DNA of 64,000 nt, taken from positions 1,572,501 to 1,636,500 of the forward strand of contig NZ_CP016809.1 in the NCBI RefSeq assembly GCF_002741055.1. Reading direction: 5' to 3'. Below the pieces are notes generated by a model, which was not told the origin of the DNA, did no database searches, and saw only the letters and a program-made list of their open reading frames with translations. Made by a program: the position numbers and the translations under genes. The first letter of the stretch is position 1; each line of letters opens with the position of its first letter. The DNA comes from Paenibacillus ihbetae. GTDB taxonomy: Bacteria > Bacillota > Bacilli > Paenibacillales > Paenibacillaceae. This document shows positions 18,583 to 28,107 of this stretch, piece after piece.

Positions 18583-19437
18583 TCAGGGCGGTCCATTCGA
18601 TGCGAAGTACGAAGATATGACATGCTGTTCAGGCACAACCGCGAGCAAACGGCCCGGTCCGCCCATCACATATATCAAATGATACTTCTCTCTTTTAAAT
18701 AGACGCATGATTTCACCCAAAGGTTTCGCAGAATCGGCTACGATCGGCTGTGCAGGTCCGAGCCGATCCAGATTTCGTTCGTAAATCTCGCTGCGGTTCA
18801 CAAGAAATCGGAGAAAACGATAAGGAACATTCCGGTGATCCTCGAAGTTGGAGTAGGCCAGAAACACGCCGATCATCAGCAGATTGAGGCGGATGCCTCC
18901 TCCCGATAATAGGGGAGCAAGCCCGTAAGCGATCATCAGCAGACCGCCGCAAATGCCGGCCCGGGAAGTCCATACCAGCGTAGCGTGGTAAGGCGCGGCT
19001 AAGCTGATCAGCGCCTGGAGCACCTTCCCTCCGTCGAGAGGAAGAATCGGCAGGAGATTGAATAAAGCGATCATCGCATTCCCCTGGATCACATAGCCCA
19101 GCATCGCCTCGTCTCCCCAGCCTGCCCAGCGGCAGCACAGGGCAAGTCCGATCATGATGGCATTTTGGAGCGGCCCTGAAAGAGCGATGACGATTTCCTT
19201 CCATGCCGTCATCCGCCCATCGTCCTCAATAACAGCAACGCCGCCGAACGGCAGCATCTGAATGGCTCTCACCTTGAACCCCATCGCTGCCGCGGCGGCG
19301 GCATGACCTAATTCATGGATAAATACGATGATGAATAATGTAAGCAGCTCGAGAAAACGTCCCGTTACGACTGAAGCCAGCATGACGATGACAAAAAGCG
19401 GATGCAGCGACAGCGCTGTGCCCTTAAAATTAATCAA
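18583..19437 (-). CDS. spoIVFB: Stage IV sporulation protein FB, site-2 metalloprotease
   Basis: 284 aa M50 membrane protease that cleaves pro-sigma-K in the mother cell. The zinc motif HELGHA lies in the second membrane segment (about 42-47), and the third ligand is in NLLPILPLDGGKVLQ (about 133-147). At least five hydrophobic segments are visible. A C-terminal part (about 205-284), resembling a single CBS-like unit, fits SpoIVFB. Start is TTG with GGAAGTGA upstream; it overlaps spoIVFA by 8 bp, so the enzyme and its inhibitor are made together. Confidence 0.93.
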   Translation of the reverse strand: MINFKGTALSLHPLFVIVMLASVVTGRFLELLTLFIIVFIHELGHAAAAAAMGFKVRAIQMLPFGGVAVIEDDGRMTAWKEIVIALSGPLQNAIMIGLALCCRWAGWGDEAMLGYVIQGNAMIALFNLLPILPLDGGKVLQALISLAAPYHATLVWTSRAGICGGLLMIAYGLAPLLSGGGIRLNLLMIGVFLAYSNFEDHRNVPYRFLRFLVNRSEIYERNLDRLGPAQPIVADSAKPLGEIMRLFKREKYHLIYVMGGPGRLLAVVPEQHVISSYFASNGPP

Positions 19438-20344
19438 GCGGCATCACTTCCGCAGGGTCCACGTCCCGGTTGCCCTCTTTGAGAACAAAATAAAGCGTCG
19501 GGGGACGGCCCGAATCCGTCGGCTGAAGGGTACCGATCGTATCTCCGCCCTGCACCCAGTCATTGACCTTCAGCCCGGTCTCCGCCAGTCGGCTGTAAAT
19601 CGCCCTCCGGTCTCCCGTATGCTGAATTAAGACCGAGATCCCGTTCTCTGGATGCTCTGTCACCTCCAGTACCCGGCCGGTCTCAATGCTTCTAACCGCT
19701 CGCTGGGATAAAGATCCTCCTTTGGCTTCCAGCACGATTCCCTTCAGATCAACGGCAAAGGATTGCACCAGCCGACCTTCCAGCGGAGAAATGAGCGACG
19801 TGGATGCATTTACTTTGGTTGAGTGCTCATCGGTTTGCCCGAAAATCGGAATAAAGGACGGCGCTTCCCCAAAATGCTCTTCGTACCATACCTGGGCCGC
19901 GCGGAAATCCATCTCACGGCTTAGCCCTTCGATAATAAAGGCCTGCGTTCGCAGAGCCCATGGCTGCTGCATGGAAAATATCCCCCACACGATGCCGAAC
20001 AGCAGCGCGCTCACGACGATCCGGCGTACAAAGCCGGACAGAAAGGAGCCCCTTCGCGGCGGATTCGGAGCGTCGCCGGGGTCTAGAGAATCGTACCAGC
20101 CGCGATATCCCTGCTGCTTCCAGAGCCGCTCGGGATCCGGCTCCGTATCGGCGGAAGGCCGATCAGGCAATGCGGGTCTGGCGTTCTGCGTCCATTCGGG
20201 CTCTTTGGCTTCCGGCTTGACCGTCTCAACTTGTCCAGGCAGCGCCGGCCATGACTTGTCCGGCGGGAGCGAATGCTGCCCGCCCTCGAGCAGCTCCCGG
20301 ATCCGGGCTTCCCTGCGATGTTTCACTGAGGATTTAACGTCCAT
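19430..20344 (-). CDS. spoIVFA: Stage IV sporulation protein FA (inactive M23-like)
   Basis: 304 aa. A long charged cytoplasmic N-terminus (1-110), one membrane helix (RIVVSALLFGIVWGIFSM, about 109-126) and an outer LytM/M23-like domain (about 190-300) are visible. The domain keeps the fold words (SPLEGRLVQSF, IETGRVLEVTEH, GDTIGTL) but lacks the HxxxD and HxH zinc ligands, so it is not an active peptidase, as known for SpoIVFA, which holds and regulates SpoIVFB. Ribosome-binding site AAGGGGGAGAG. CATATGAT about 70 bp upstream could be a sigma-E -10, but no clear -35 was found. Confidence 0.9.
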   Translation of the reverse strand: MDVKSSVKHRREARIRELLEGGQHSLPPDKSWPALPGQVETVKPEAKEPEWTQNARPALPDRPSADTEPDPERLWKQQGYRGWYDSLDPGDAPNPPRRGSFLSGFVRRIVVSALLFGIVWGIFSMQQPWALRTQAFIIEGLSREMDFRAAQVWYEEHFGEAPSFIPIFGQTDEHSTKVNASTSLISPLEGRLVQSFAVDLKGIVLEAKGGSLSQRAVRSIETGRVLEVTEHPENGISVLIQHTGDRRAIYSRLAETGLKVNDWVQGGDTIGTLQPTDSGRPPTLYFVLKEGNRDVDPAEVMPLD

Positions 20345-20549
20345 AAGCTCTCCCCCTTGGGGCTTGTTGGTCTGTCTGCCTAAAGAACATCCGGCAGATC
20401 TCTTCTTGTCCTATCATATGAGGGAGGGAAAGCCGTTTAGAACAAGCCCTGTTCAACTTCACAAGCCATAGCAGGAGGGAATTGCACGTTCCGCTCGCGA
20501 GAGCCTCCCCGGTTGTGGTGAACCGTTGCTATTGGGGGGACCTCCAACA

Positions 20550-20596
20550 GAAAAAAGGTACCCCGCCAGATCCGGAATCTGATGGGATACCCCTTT
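20550..20596 (-). terminator. Terminator after minD
   Basis: GGTATCCCATCAGAT pairs (one mismatch) with ATCTGGCGGGGTACC around a short loop; TTTTTTC follows on the minus strand. It ends the long maf-radC-mre-min cluster, 30 bp after minD. Confidence 0.82.
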
Positions 20597-20625
20597 TGCT
20601 GCTCTATATGAAACTGAAACTTCGC

Positions 20626-21420
20626 TTAACCCATTCCGAAAAACTTCTTGAACTTGGTGAACATGCCCTGTTTCTGATGAATCTGCATCAGAGGCACGGT
20701 ATCGCCAAGAATTCGGCGTGCGATGTTCCGATAGGCGATCGCTGCCTGGGAATCCGGATTCATGACGGTCGGCTCCCCAATATTGGCTGCCTTGATTACC
20801 TTCTCGTCATCAGGCACGATACCGATCAAATCGATGTTCAGCACCTGCAGCACATCCTCGATCTCCAGCATGTCGCCGGACTTGACCATGTTCGGACGGA
20901 TCCGGTTCACGATCAGCTTCGGCGATTCCACATGGGAGCTCTCCAGAAGCCCGATAACCCGGTCTGCGTCCCGAACCGCTGCGTTCTCCGGCGTCGTAAC
21001 GACAATGGCTTTATCGGCGCCGGCAATTGCATTCTTGAAGCCCTGTTCAATCCCTGCAGGGCAATCGATGATAACGTATTCGAATTCTTTCTTGAGTTCG
21101 AGAACGATATCCTTCACTTGATCCGGAGAAACCGCGTTCTTATCCTTCGTCTGGGCTGCAGGCAGCATATACAGATCGTCAAAGCGCTTGTCCTTGATCA
21201 GCGCCTGATTGAGCCGGCATCGCCCTTCTGCAACGTCGCATAAATCATAAATAATCCGGTTCTCAAGGCCCATGACGACATCCAGATTGCGCAGACCGAT
21301 ATCCGTATCCACCAAACACACTTTTTTTCCCAAAAGTGCCAAAGCTGTGCCGATGTTCGCCGATGTCGTCGTTTTACCGACTCCGCCCTTACCAGAAGTT
21401 ACGACGATTGCCTCTCCCAT
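20626..21420 (-). CDS. minD: Septum site-determining ATPase MinD
   Basis: 264 aa ParA/MinD ATPase that recruits MinC to the membrane to block polar septa. The deviant Walker A (TSGKGGVGKTTTSANIG, residues about 8-24), switch I (DTDIGLRNLD) and switch II (IIDCPAGIEQGF) are intact. The C-terminus KFKKFFGMG is the amphipathic membrane-targeting helix. It follows minC by 3 bp. Confidence 0.97.
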   Translation of the reverse strand: MGEAIVVTSGKGGVGKTTTSANIGTALALLGKKVCLVDTDIGLRNLDVVMGLENRIIYDLCDVAEGRCRLNQALIKDKRFDDLYMLPAAQTKDKNAVSPDQVKDIVLELKKEFEYVIIDCPAGIEQGFKNAIAGADKAIVVTTPENAAVRDADRVIGLLESSHVESPKLIVNRIRPNMVKSGDMLEIEDVLQVLNIDLIGIVPDDEKVIKAANIGEPTVMNPDSQAAIAYRNIARRILGDTVPLMQIHQKQGMFTKFKKFFGMG

Positions 21421-21423
21421 GTA

Positions 21424-22086
21424 CTACACCCCTTTAAACACATTAAAATCCCGACCCAAACGTGAGATGTTGCTGATCTTGTCGATCTCCATGCTTCCGT
21501 TCTTCAAATAAGCAAATTCCATGACCGTCTCGCGCGTCTCCCATTCGTCCGGCGGCCGGCTGATCATCTGAGAAATCCGGAGCTGGGTAGGAGCAAAATA
21601 CGAAGCGGCTATAATCGCTTCTTCGTTGCCGTCCACACCGGCATGCGCGGTTCCGCGCAGCGCGCCCAGTATGTATATATCGCCGGTGCACGTAATGACG
21701 CCGCCGGGATTGACGTCTCCCAGGAATAAGAGATCTCCATCATGGTGCAGCACCTGCCCTGATCGCACGATTCCCGTCATCAGCTCCAGCCGGCTGCCGG
21801 GAGGGGTCTCCGGCTCGATCGGCGGGGATTCTACATTGCGGATGAGAAGATTTCCTTTTTGCTTCAATATATCGAGAATCATCTGTTTTTCTTCTTCGGA
21901 TACTTTACGGGATCCCAGCTTTACATCCACATGAATGATCGGTCCGGTCAATATATTCTGGTGACTGTGCTCCAGCTTATACCTAAGCTCCTGGAGCAGC
22001 TCGTCAAGCTCACACTGATCGTCAAGCAGGAATACCAGGCCATCCTTAATGCCCTTAATCGTCACATGATTGGATTTTACAGCCAT
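21424..22086 (-). CDS. minC: Septum site-determining protein MinC
   Basis: 220 aa inhibitor of FtsZ assembly. The N-terminal domain (NHVTIKGIKDGLVFLLDD, about 1-100) binds FtsZ, and the C-terminal beta-helix (RSGQVLHHDGDLLFLGDVNPGG, then LRGTAHAG) binds MinD. The longest frame starts at a TTG at 22125; the ATG at 22086 with GGGAGGGACAGG upstream and the family N-terminus is preferred. It lies 84 bp after mreD. Confidence 0.95.
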   Translation of the reverse strand: MAVKSNHVTIKGIKDGLVFLLDDQCELDELLQELRYKLEHSHQNILTGPIIHVDVKLGSRKVSEEEKQMILDILKQKGNLLIRNVESPPIEPETPPGSRLELMTGIVRSGQVLHHDGDLLFLGDVNPGGVITCTGDIYILGALRGTAHAGVDGNEEAIIAASYFAPTQLRISQMISRPPDEWETRETVMEFAYLKNGSMEIDKISNISRLGRDFNVFKGV

Positions 22087-22170
22087 AAGACCTGTCCCTC
22101 CCATCCTAGTACATTTCGCGCTCAAACCTTCAAGTTCCTGCTAGTCTTCGTAAAATGTCTTGGCGTGGGC

Positions 22171-22701
22171 TTAGGAAGCAGTCTTTCTCCGCTGATATTT
22201 CGCGATCAGCTCCAGCTGCTTGCGGACCGGGACATAGATCGCCAAAGCAAAGGCAAAGTGAACAAGGAGATTCGGCAGCATATGATGCAGCAGCGACCAA
22301 TTGTAAGAGGTCGGATTAAGCCGGAATACCTTATAGATACCAAACAGCGTGCTATCGAACAGCAGGCTTCCCAAGATGACGATCGTCATCATCATCGGCA
22401 GCGGAGCCCGCGGCGCCTTGAACACAAGTCCCAGCAAATATGCGGATACGCCCATAGCAAAAGAATAAGTGCCGATCATTTCGCCGTAGTATACGATGTC
22501 ATGAAGCATACCGAATATAAGTCCGAGCACAAGGCCGGTATGGCGGTGATAATAGATTGAGACGAAAAATATGGCGACCAGAACAAAATTAGGATAGATC
22601 TGCAGCTGCAGCGAGCTCGGCGTTAACCAGAAGAACACCGTGCCTTGCAGGATGAACAAAACGAACAACAGGAGGATGAGAATCTGCTTGCGCGCCATCA
22701 T
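22171..22701 (-). CDS. mreD: Rod shape-determining protein MreD
   Basis: 176 aa integral membrane protein with five or six hydrophobic segments across almost its whole length (ILILLLFVLFILQGTVFF at the start). It is part of the elongasome with MreB and MreC. Identification rests on the short hydrophobic profile and on its place directly after mreC, with which it overlaps by 4 bp (ATGA). Confidence 0.93.
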   Translation of the reverse strand: MMARKQILILLLFVLFILQGTVFFWLTPSSLQLQIYPNFVLVAIFFVSIYYHRHTGLVLGLIFGMLHDIVYYGEMIGTYSFAMGVSAYLLGLVFKAPRAPLPMMMTIVILGSLLFDSTLFGIYKVFRLNPTSYNWSLLHHMLPNLLVHFAFALAIYVPVRKQLELIAKYQRRKTAS

Positions 22702-23573
22702 TTCGGCTCCTCAGGGGTAACCACGATAATGACGTATCTCCAGTCCTCGAATTTGGCGGCAGGGGTGATCGTCGCGGTTTTGCTCTGCCCGAATTGGCTT
22801 ATCTGGACGCTATCCACGGTTCCGATGATCAGGCCAGGCGGAATAACTCCGCCCGCGCCGGACGATATGATCTTGTCTCCCTCTTTAATCGGGTCATCCT
22901 CCGCTATCCGCGTCATCAGGAGCGTATTGGTCTTCTCGTCATAGGTCTCCACAATGCCGAAGGTTTTGTCCTCCTTGCCGATCGCCGTAACCGAGATCGG
23001 CTGCGGATTCGGATCCTGGGCATCCATCGTTGTCAGCAGCTTCACCGTGGAGGTGAAATTGCTCACGTTGCTTACGATGCCGACCATGCCGTCAACCGTG
23101 GTGACCGACATGTTCGGCCGGATGCCGTCGCGCTCGCCCAAATTGACGACAAGCGTCCGGTTGTTCGGATCCGAATTGACGCTGATCACCTCTGCCGTAC
23201 GGTAATCGTATTTATCCCGGTTTTTCTGGTTTTGCGTAAATCGGAGATTATCCCGAAGCCTCTCGTACTTGGCTTTCATCGTATTGTAGTTAGCGCTCTC
23301 TCGCGAATATTGCGCAACCGCCCGGCGAAGCTCTTCGTTCTCCTCATAGATTGCCTTCATATTCCGCACGTCTTCAAAGAAACCCGCTATATAGGCAGCG
23401 GGCTTGTAAAACACACTTTGCACAAAACCGACCGTATCTTTGACGAATTTCTCAGGCCAAGATAAAGAAGCTCTCGGACCGAGCGTAAATCCCATGATCG
23501 CGATAAACGCCACGAGTCCGATGAGCATGATGAACAAGCGCTTGTTGCCTAGCAGCTTAAACAGTTGCAACAC
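22698..23573 (-). CDS. mreC: Rod shape-determining protein MreC
   Basis: 291 aa. One N-terminal membrane helix (LFIMLIGLVAFIAIMGF, about 13-29), a coiled coil (about 65-110) and an outer beta-barrel domain with the VISVNSDPNNRTLVVNLGE and GMVGIVSNVS motifs. It links MreB to the cell-wall synthases. The start is GTG with AAGG seven nt upstream; nearby TTG codons are possible alternatives. Confidence 0.94.
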   Translation of the reverse strand: MLQLFKLLGNKRLFIMLIGLVAFIAIMGFTLGPRASLSWPEKFVKDTVGFVQSVFYKPAAYIAGFFEDVRNMKAIYEENEELRRAVAQYSRESANYNTMKAKYERLRDNLRFTQNQKNRDKYDYRTAEVISVNSDPNNRTLVVNLGERDGIRPNMSVTTVDGMVGIVSNVSNFTSTVKLLTTMDAQDPNPQPISVTAIGKEDKTFGIVETYDEKTNTLLMTRIAEDDPIKEGDKIISSGAGGVIPPGLIIGTVDSVQISQFGQSKTATITPAAKFEDWRYVIIVVTPEEPK

Positions 23574-23628
23574 CCTCTAACCTTACTGTTTTCTCTCCCA
23601 ACATTAGGGGTTTACACGCATCTTGGGT

Positions 23629-24663
23629 CTACCGTTTGGAACGGACGGCAGAGCTGCTCCGGGATTTGAACAGGTGGATGTTTTCGAGCGCCTTGCCCGT
23701 ACCGATCGCCACGCAGTCCAGCGGATTCTCGGCAACGATCACCGGCATGCCGGTCTCTTCGGCAAGCAGCTTGTCCAGGTTGCGCAGCAGCGCGCCGCCG
23801 CCGGTCAGGACGATACCGCGGTCCATAATGTCCGCTGCAAGCTCCGGAGGACATTTCTCCAGCGTAACCTTCACCGCATCCACAATGGCGTTGATCGTGT
23901 CAGCCAGTGCCTCGCTAATCTCATCGGACGTAATCGTAATGGTCTTCGGCAGACCGGTTACCAGGTCGCGCCCGCGGATTTCCATCGTTTCCACCGTTTC
24001 AAGCGGCATGGCGGAGCCGACTTCCATCTTCAACAGCTCGGCAGTGCGCTCACCGATCATCAGATTATACTGTCGTTTGATATAGGAAATAATAGAATCA
24101 TCCATCTCATCGCCGGCAACGCGAACCGAACGGCTCGTTACGATGCCGCCCAGCGAGATAACCGCAACCTCGGTGGTACCGCCGCCGATATCGACTACCA
24201 TGCTGCCGGTCGGCTCCCATACAGGCAGGTCCGCACCGATCGCGGCCGCGAACGGCTCCTCAATGATATACGCCTCGCGTGCACCGGCTTGCTTGGTCGC
24301 ATCCTCTACCGCACGCTGTTCAACCGCCGTAATGCCCGAAGGAACACAGACCATCACATTCGGATGGCGCGGGAAAATGGAGCGCTGCTTCTGCGCTTGG
24401 CGAATAAAATACTTAATCATCGTTGCCGTCGTATCAAAATCAGCGATGACGCCGTCCTTCATCGGACGGATGGCACGGATGTTGCCCGGCGTGCGTCCGA
24501 TCATCTTCTTCGCGGACTCGCCGACCGCCTCAATCGTCTTTGTATCTGTACGCAGTGCAACCACGGACGGCTCCCTGACGACAATTCCTTTACCGCGGAC
24601 ATAGACCAGCGTATTCGCCGTCCCCAAATCGATTCCCAAATCTTTTGTAAAACCACCCAACAT
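23629..24663 (-). CDS. mreB: Rod shape-determining protein MreB
   Basis: 344 aa actin homologue that guides lateral wall synthesis. The nucleotide-binding motifs [31 protein letters not shown] and [15 protein letters not shown] are all present. The longest frame reaches 24687, but the ATG at 24663 begins the family N-terminus ([10 protein letters not shown]) and has AAAGGGAGAT upstream. A Ser/Arg-rich tail ([12 protein letters not shown]) ends the protein. It lies 38 bp after radC. Confidence 0.97.
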   Translation of the reverse strand: MLGGFTKDLGIDLGTANTLVYVRGKGIVVREPSVVALRTDTKTIEAVGESAKKMIGRTPGNIRAIRPMKDGVIADFDTTATMIKYFIRQAQKQRSIFPRHPNVMVCVPSGITAVEQRAVEDATKQAGAREAYIIEEPFAAAIGADLPVWEPTGSMVVDIGGGTTEVAVISLGGIVTSRSVRVAGDEMDDSIISYIKRQYNLMIGERTAELLKMEVGSAMPLETVETMEIRGRDLVTGLPKTITITSDEISEALADTINAIVDAVKVTLEKCPPELAADIMDRGIVLTGGGALLRNLDKLLAEETGMPVIVAENPLDCVAIGTGKALENIHLFKSRSSSAVRSKR

Positions 24664-24701
24664 GATGTATCTCCCTTTCTTCCTCAATCTGAACTATTAT
24701 A

Positions 24702-25391
24702 TTACATCAAGCCCCGTTCCTTCAAACTTACGAACGATCCGTCCCCGATAATCAGATGATCCAGCACGTCGATCCCGACAATCTGTCCCGCCTCCACAAG
24801 ACGGGAGGTAAGGGAGATGTCTTCCGGGCTGGGCGTCGGATCTCCGCTTGGATGGTTGTGCGCGCACACCAGCGACGCACTGCTGCATTTGATAGCCGCT
24901 CTGAACACCTCGCGGGGATGGACGATGGAAGCGTTGAGGCTCCCCATCGATAACGTTTCCTGGGCAATGACATGATTCTTCGTATTTAGAAACAAGCAGA
25001 CGAAATGCTCCTTCTGCAAATAACGCATCTGTTCACTGAGCAGCTCCGCCGCATCATGCGGATTGCGTATAATGACAGGCTCCACATGCCTGGATGCCGC
25101 CAACCGCCGTCCAAGCTCTATGCCAGCCTTCAGCTGAACGGCCTTGGCGGTTCCAATTCCTTTAATTTGCGTAAGTTCTTCGATGCTGAGGTCCACGAGC
25201 TGCCGGATTCCTCCGGCTTCCTTAAGCAGCCGCTGGGCTATATGTACGGCAGATTCCTGGCGGGTTCCTGTTCGAAGCAATATCGCCAGCAGCTCCGCAT
25301 GGCTCAGTGCGCTCGCCCCATAATGCATCATGCGTTCTCTTGGTCGTTCGTCATGGGGGATGTCGCGCAGCAATAATGTTGGCGACTCCAT
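24702..25391 (-). CDS. radC: RadC-family JAB-domain protein
   Basis: 229 aa. An N-terminal helix-hairpin-helix part (about 40-90, ELTQIKGIGTAKAVQLKAG) is followed by a JAMM/JAB metalloprotease-like domain with the motif HNHPSGDPTPSPEDI holding the two His, the Ser and the Asp. The old link to DNA repair is doubtful and the true substrate is unknown. It sits between maf and mreB, as in B. subtilis. Confidence 0.94.
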   Translation of the reverse strand: MESPTLLLRDIPHDERPRERMMHYGASALSHAELLAILLRTGTRQESAVHIAQRLLKEAGGIRQLVDLSIEELTQIKGIGTAKAVQLKAGIELGRRLAASRHVEPVIIRNPHDAAELLSEQMRYLQKEHFVCLFLNTKNHVIAQETLSMGSLNASIVHPREVFRAAIKCSSASLVCAHNHPSGDPTPSPEDISLTSRLVEAGQIVGIDVLDHLIIGDGSFVSLKERGLM

Positions 25392-25479
25392 AGATTCCCC
25401 TACTTTCTAAGAATAAAATCAATCGGTTACAGCTTGCCCGGGGTGCTCCCGAAGACAACGAACCGATCAGCCTTTATAT

Positions 25480-26112
25480 CTACGATTCGGTTAGTACATC
25501 CATCCCCATCTCAGACAGCATGTCCGACAGCAGAGAAAGCGGAAGGCCGACGACATTAAAATAGTCGCCTTCAATTCCTTCGACAAGCGTCGCGCCAAGG
25601 CCCTGAATCGCATACGCACCGGCCTTGTCCATCGGCTCGCCGCTCCTTACATAAGCTTCAACCGCATCCGGACTCAAGCGTTTCATGCTCACTTTGGTTT
25701 CCCGGTGAGACACCTTGATCGCGCCCGATGCCAGATCGATGCAAGCAACTCCCGTAAATACCCGGTGGGCGCGTCCCTGCAGCATGGTCAGCATTCGCAC
25801 CGCATCGTCATGATCCACCGGTTTCCCCAGCACGAGATCCTCCAGTACAACAACCGTGTCGCTTCCGACGATAATCCCGCCGCCCTGGTCCGTATTCAGC
25901 TTGCGGTGAACCGCCTCCGCCTTACGCAGAGCCAGCGATTCTACAATCCGGTCCGGGGACCATTTTGCAGGCGTATCCTCATTCGCTTCACTCGGCACGA
26001 TCTCGAATGGAATTCGAAGGGAGGCGATCAGCTCCCGGCGCCGAGGAGAGGTCGAAGCCAGTATTATACGGCGATTTCTCTTCTCTTTCAAGGGGATAGT
26101 CTCCTTTGTCAT
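25480..26112 (-). CDS. maf: Maf family nucleotide pyrophosphatase
   Basis: 210 aa. The start motif IILASTSPRRRELI and the later GSDTVVVLEDLVLGKP and GIEGDYFNVVGLPL are characteristic of Maf/YhdE, which hydrolyses dTTP/UTP or modified nucleotides and is tied to septum arrest in Bacillus. The ATG at 26112 has only GCAGG upstream; a TTG at 26091 (LKEKRNRRIILAS) has a strong AAAGGAG and could be the real start. Confidence 0.93.
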   Translation of the reverse strand: MTKETIPLKEKRNRRIILASTSPRRRELIASLRIPFEIVPSEANEDTPAKWSPDRIVESLALRKAEAVHRKLNTDQGGGIIVGSDTVVVLEDLVLGKPVDHDDAVRMLTMLQGRAHRVFTGVACIDLASGAIKVSHRETKVSMKRLSPDAVEAYVRSGEPMDKAGAYAIQGLGATLVEGIEGDYFNVVGLPLSLLSDMLSEMGMDVLTES

Positions 26113-26115
26113 GTC

Positions 26116-26358
26116 TTAGAGCCTGCGGTATAGCCAGATCGCTGCAATGATGCCCAGCAGACTAAGCAGGCTGAAATGAAGTTCAAGGTTAATGTCGTAA
26201 ATGATGATGTCAAGGTCGGCTGAAGGGGACCACTTGATGGGCGTAGACGCCGTTAGAAACGACACCGCCTTTACCGGCTCAAGCGCCTTCGCGATCCATG
26301 TGCCGGCAAGCCACCCTAACAGCAAAAATAAGATGAGCATTCCTTTATTTTTCTTCAT
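26116..26358 (-). CDS. Small membrane protein, DUF4321-like
   Basis: 80 aa, function unknown. Two membrane helices (about 6-24 and 58-77) flank a short outer loop (TPIKWSPSADLDIIIYDINL). The form matches small DUF4321 proteins found before maf in Firmicutes. The start at 26358 is set by GAAGAGGATG; the longer frame to 26430 runs through the promoter. The stop is 3 bp from the maf start. Confidence 0.8.
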   Translation of the reverse strand: MKKNKGMLILFLLLGWLAGTWIAKALEPVKAVSFLTASTPIKWSPSADLDIIIYDINLELHFSLLSLLGIIAAIWLYRRL

Positions 26359-26395
26359 GCATCCTCTTCCCTCGCCATTTTTTGACACCCTAATT

Positions 26396-26424
26396 ATTAT
26401 ACGGTGAATCGATAAGCAATACAA
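26396..26424 (-). promoter_or_regulatory. Promoter of the DUF4321-maf-radC-mre-min cluster
   Basis: TTGTAT (26424-26419), 17-bp spacer, TATAAT (26401-26396) on the minus strand, about 40 bp upstream of the small membrane protein gene. Confidence 0.65.
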
Positions 26425-26425
26425 A

Positions 26426-26471
26426 CACAAATCCGGCAGGGGGAACTATTTCCAATTCCTTGCCGGATTTG
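26426..26471 (-). terminator. Terminator after the SPOR-domain gene
   Basis: CAAATCCGGCA (26428-26438) pairs perfectly with TGCCGGATTTG (26461-26471); TGTTTGTATT follows on the minus strand. It overlaps the region of the next promoter. Confidence 0.75.
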
Positions 26472-26485
26472 ACGATCATTTGAAA

Positions 26486-27901
26486 TTATAGGCCGTCCAG
26501 GAGCTTCTTCTGGCCCATGATATAGTTCATCATGCCTGTTTGAATCTCCCACAAATGCCCCTTGGATTGATTTTTGATATATTCGGAGAGCGCCATGACC
26601 GATCCGTTCATGGATTGCTCCATCATCGGAAGCACAGCCAGAGACTCCGGTCCCAGTCCTTCGGACAGCTGTTTGACGGATTGGATCCACTGCTGATGGA
26701 GGTTTGTCACGCTCTTCATCGCTTCCGCGGCTACGGGACCTCCTCCCTCCTGCTCGCTCAATAGAGTAGCGGACAGCGCACTCAGCTCGGAGACCAGTTG
26801 ACCGCTGACTGTAAAATAGTCCTTAAGCGTCTTCGCTTCACCGGAATACACCCGGGGCTCGGTCTGCGGCAAGGAAATTTCCCGCACGTACAGCTCGACC
26901 CCTTCGGCCTTGAGCTGATTGCTCAGCAGCTTCGCCTGCTCCCGATCCGGGGATATGCCCGCATAGACCCGGTTTTCCTCATTCGGATCCGCGCCGGCCG
27001 CGATCCCTGCCGCAAGCAGCTCGCTCTTCGCCTGCTCCACGCGCTCAGGCGTGCTGAATACACCGTATTGCAGCATATAGAAGGTCGAGCCCGGAATTTG
27101 CACGACCGTGGCAGGCTGTTGCCCGGAAGGTGCCGGTGTCCCCGTGCGGTCCCCCGTCCCCGTTTCGTTTTCTATCACCGTCTCACTGCCCGTCCCTGGC
27201 GCAGGCATGTTCCCATTGCTAGTGCCGCCGGCACCGCCGTTAAACATCGTCAGGACCATATACCCAAACATCAATCCGGTGATGACCGCGGCACTGACGG
27301 CAGCCGACATCTTCCAGAAGGACGTCGGCCGCTTCGTCCGGTAATAGCTGTAATCCTCTCCCTGAGATCCCTCATAAAAAACGTCGTCCTGCTGTCCGCT
27401 GTCCCACGGGTCTTGCAGCGGGGTGTCGTATGAGAAGTTCCCCGTGCGGGAGTCAATCGCGCCGCCATCCCATACCTCAGGAAGATCCTCATACGGATCC
27501 GTGCGCTCTGAATTGCCGGCAAGCTGCTCGTTGGCAGACTGAAGCCGCCTTCGCTCCTCGGCCAGCCGCCCTCTTCGCGAGGAGTTCCGGCTGCTGCGCA
27601 GCCTCCAATCATCCTGCGCATCCGGTTGATCCGTCTCGGCCTCGGGATGAACCACCCGCAGAGGCTCCGGTTTGGGATCGGCCGAGAAAGCCGAATGGCT
27701 GGTGAAGCCGTACGAATCCCGGTTTCCGGGCGTATCGTCATCATCCATTCCCGGCCTATTGAAATTCCAATCGTCTTGCCTGTTCCAATTGGAAGGCCCA
27801 TGTTCATTCGCGCCCGGCTCTTCCTGCACAACGCTGCCGTTCCGATGATTCGGTTTGGGAGGGTCATGATCGAAACGGATGGTCATCCGCGCTTTGTTCA
27901 T
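26486..27901 (-). CDS. SPOR-domain membrane protein at the SpoIIB position
   Basis: 471 aa. A long, acidic, disordered cytoplasmic N-terminus (1-190), one membrane helix (MSAAVSAAVITGLMFGYMVL, about 203-222), a linker rich in G, T and P, a SPOR-like domain (about 265-345, TFYMLQYGVFSTPERVEQA, then VYAGISPDREQAK) and a helical C-terminus. SPOR domains bind denuded septal glycans. In B. subtilis spoIIB, a SPOR-type protein of septal peptidoglycan remodelling, sits just before maf, so this is likely its counterpart; sequence similarity outside the SPOR part is not evident. The ATG at 27901 has GAGGTGTG upstream. Confidence 0.82.
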   Translation of the reverse strand: MNKARMTIRFDHDPPKPNHRNGSVVQEEPGANEHGPSNWNRQDDWNFNRPGMDDDDTPGNRDSYGFTSHSAFSADPKPEPLRVVHPEAETDQPDAQDDWRLRSSRNSSRRGRLAEERRRLQSANEQLAGNSERTDPYEDLPEVWDGGAIDSRTGNFSYDTPLQDPWDSGQQDDVFYEGSQGEDYSYYRTKRPTSFWKMSAAVSAAVITGLMFGYMVLTMFNGGAGGTSNGNMPAPGTGSETVIENETGTGDRTGTPAPSGQQPATVVQIPGSTFYMLQYGVFSTPERVEQAKSELLAAGIAAGADPNEENRVYAGISPDREQAKLLSNQLKAEGVELYVREISLPQTEPRVYSGEAKTLKDYFTVSGQLVSELSALSATLLSEQEGGGPVAAEAMKSVTNLHQQWIQSVKQLSEGLGPESLAVLPMMEQSMNGSVMALSEYIKNQSKGHLWEIQTGMMNYIMGQKKLLDGL

Positions 27902-27972
27902 ATTCACACACCTCACTTGTCCTCTCTATACCTAGCTATATGATAGGGCTTGGCAAGTTATGTGCAGCGGCG

Positions 27973-28032
27973 AAAAGAACAAATCAGGGCCCGTTTCACC
28001 GAGTTCGTCCGAACAACGGGAAACGGGCCCTG
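27973..28032 (-). terminator. Terminator after murC
   Basis: CAGGGCCCGTTTC (27985-27997) pairs perfectly with GAAACGGGCCCTG (28020-28032), with an inner GTTCG/CGAAC pair; TGATTTGTTCTTTT follows on the minus strand. Confidence 0.8.
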
Positions 28033-28107
28033 ACGCGTCAAGACCGGCGAGCTTATGCTCTTAAAGCAGCTTAAGCCCGCGCCTGACGGCATGGTGTAAT
28101 TGTAATG

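Noticed and set aside
19430..20344. SpoIVFA as an active M23 peptidase
   Set aside because: The fold is recognisable but the zinc ligands (HxxxD, HxH) are missing.
23623..24759. 378-aa plus-strand frame opposite mreB
   Set aside because: mreB is certain here; the opposite frame is a side effect of codon bias, as are similar frames opposite ispG and valS.
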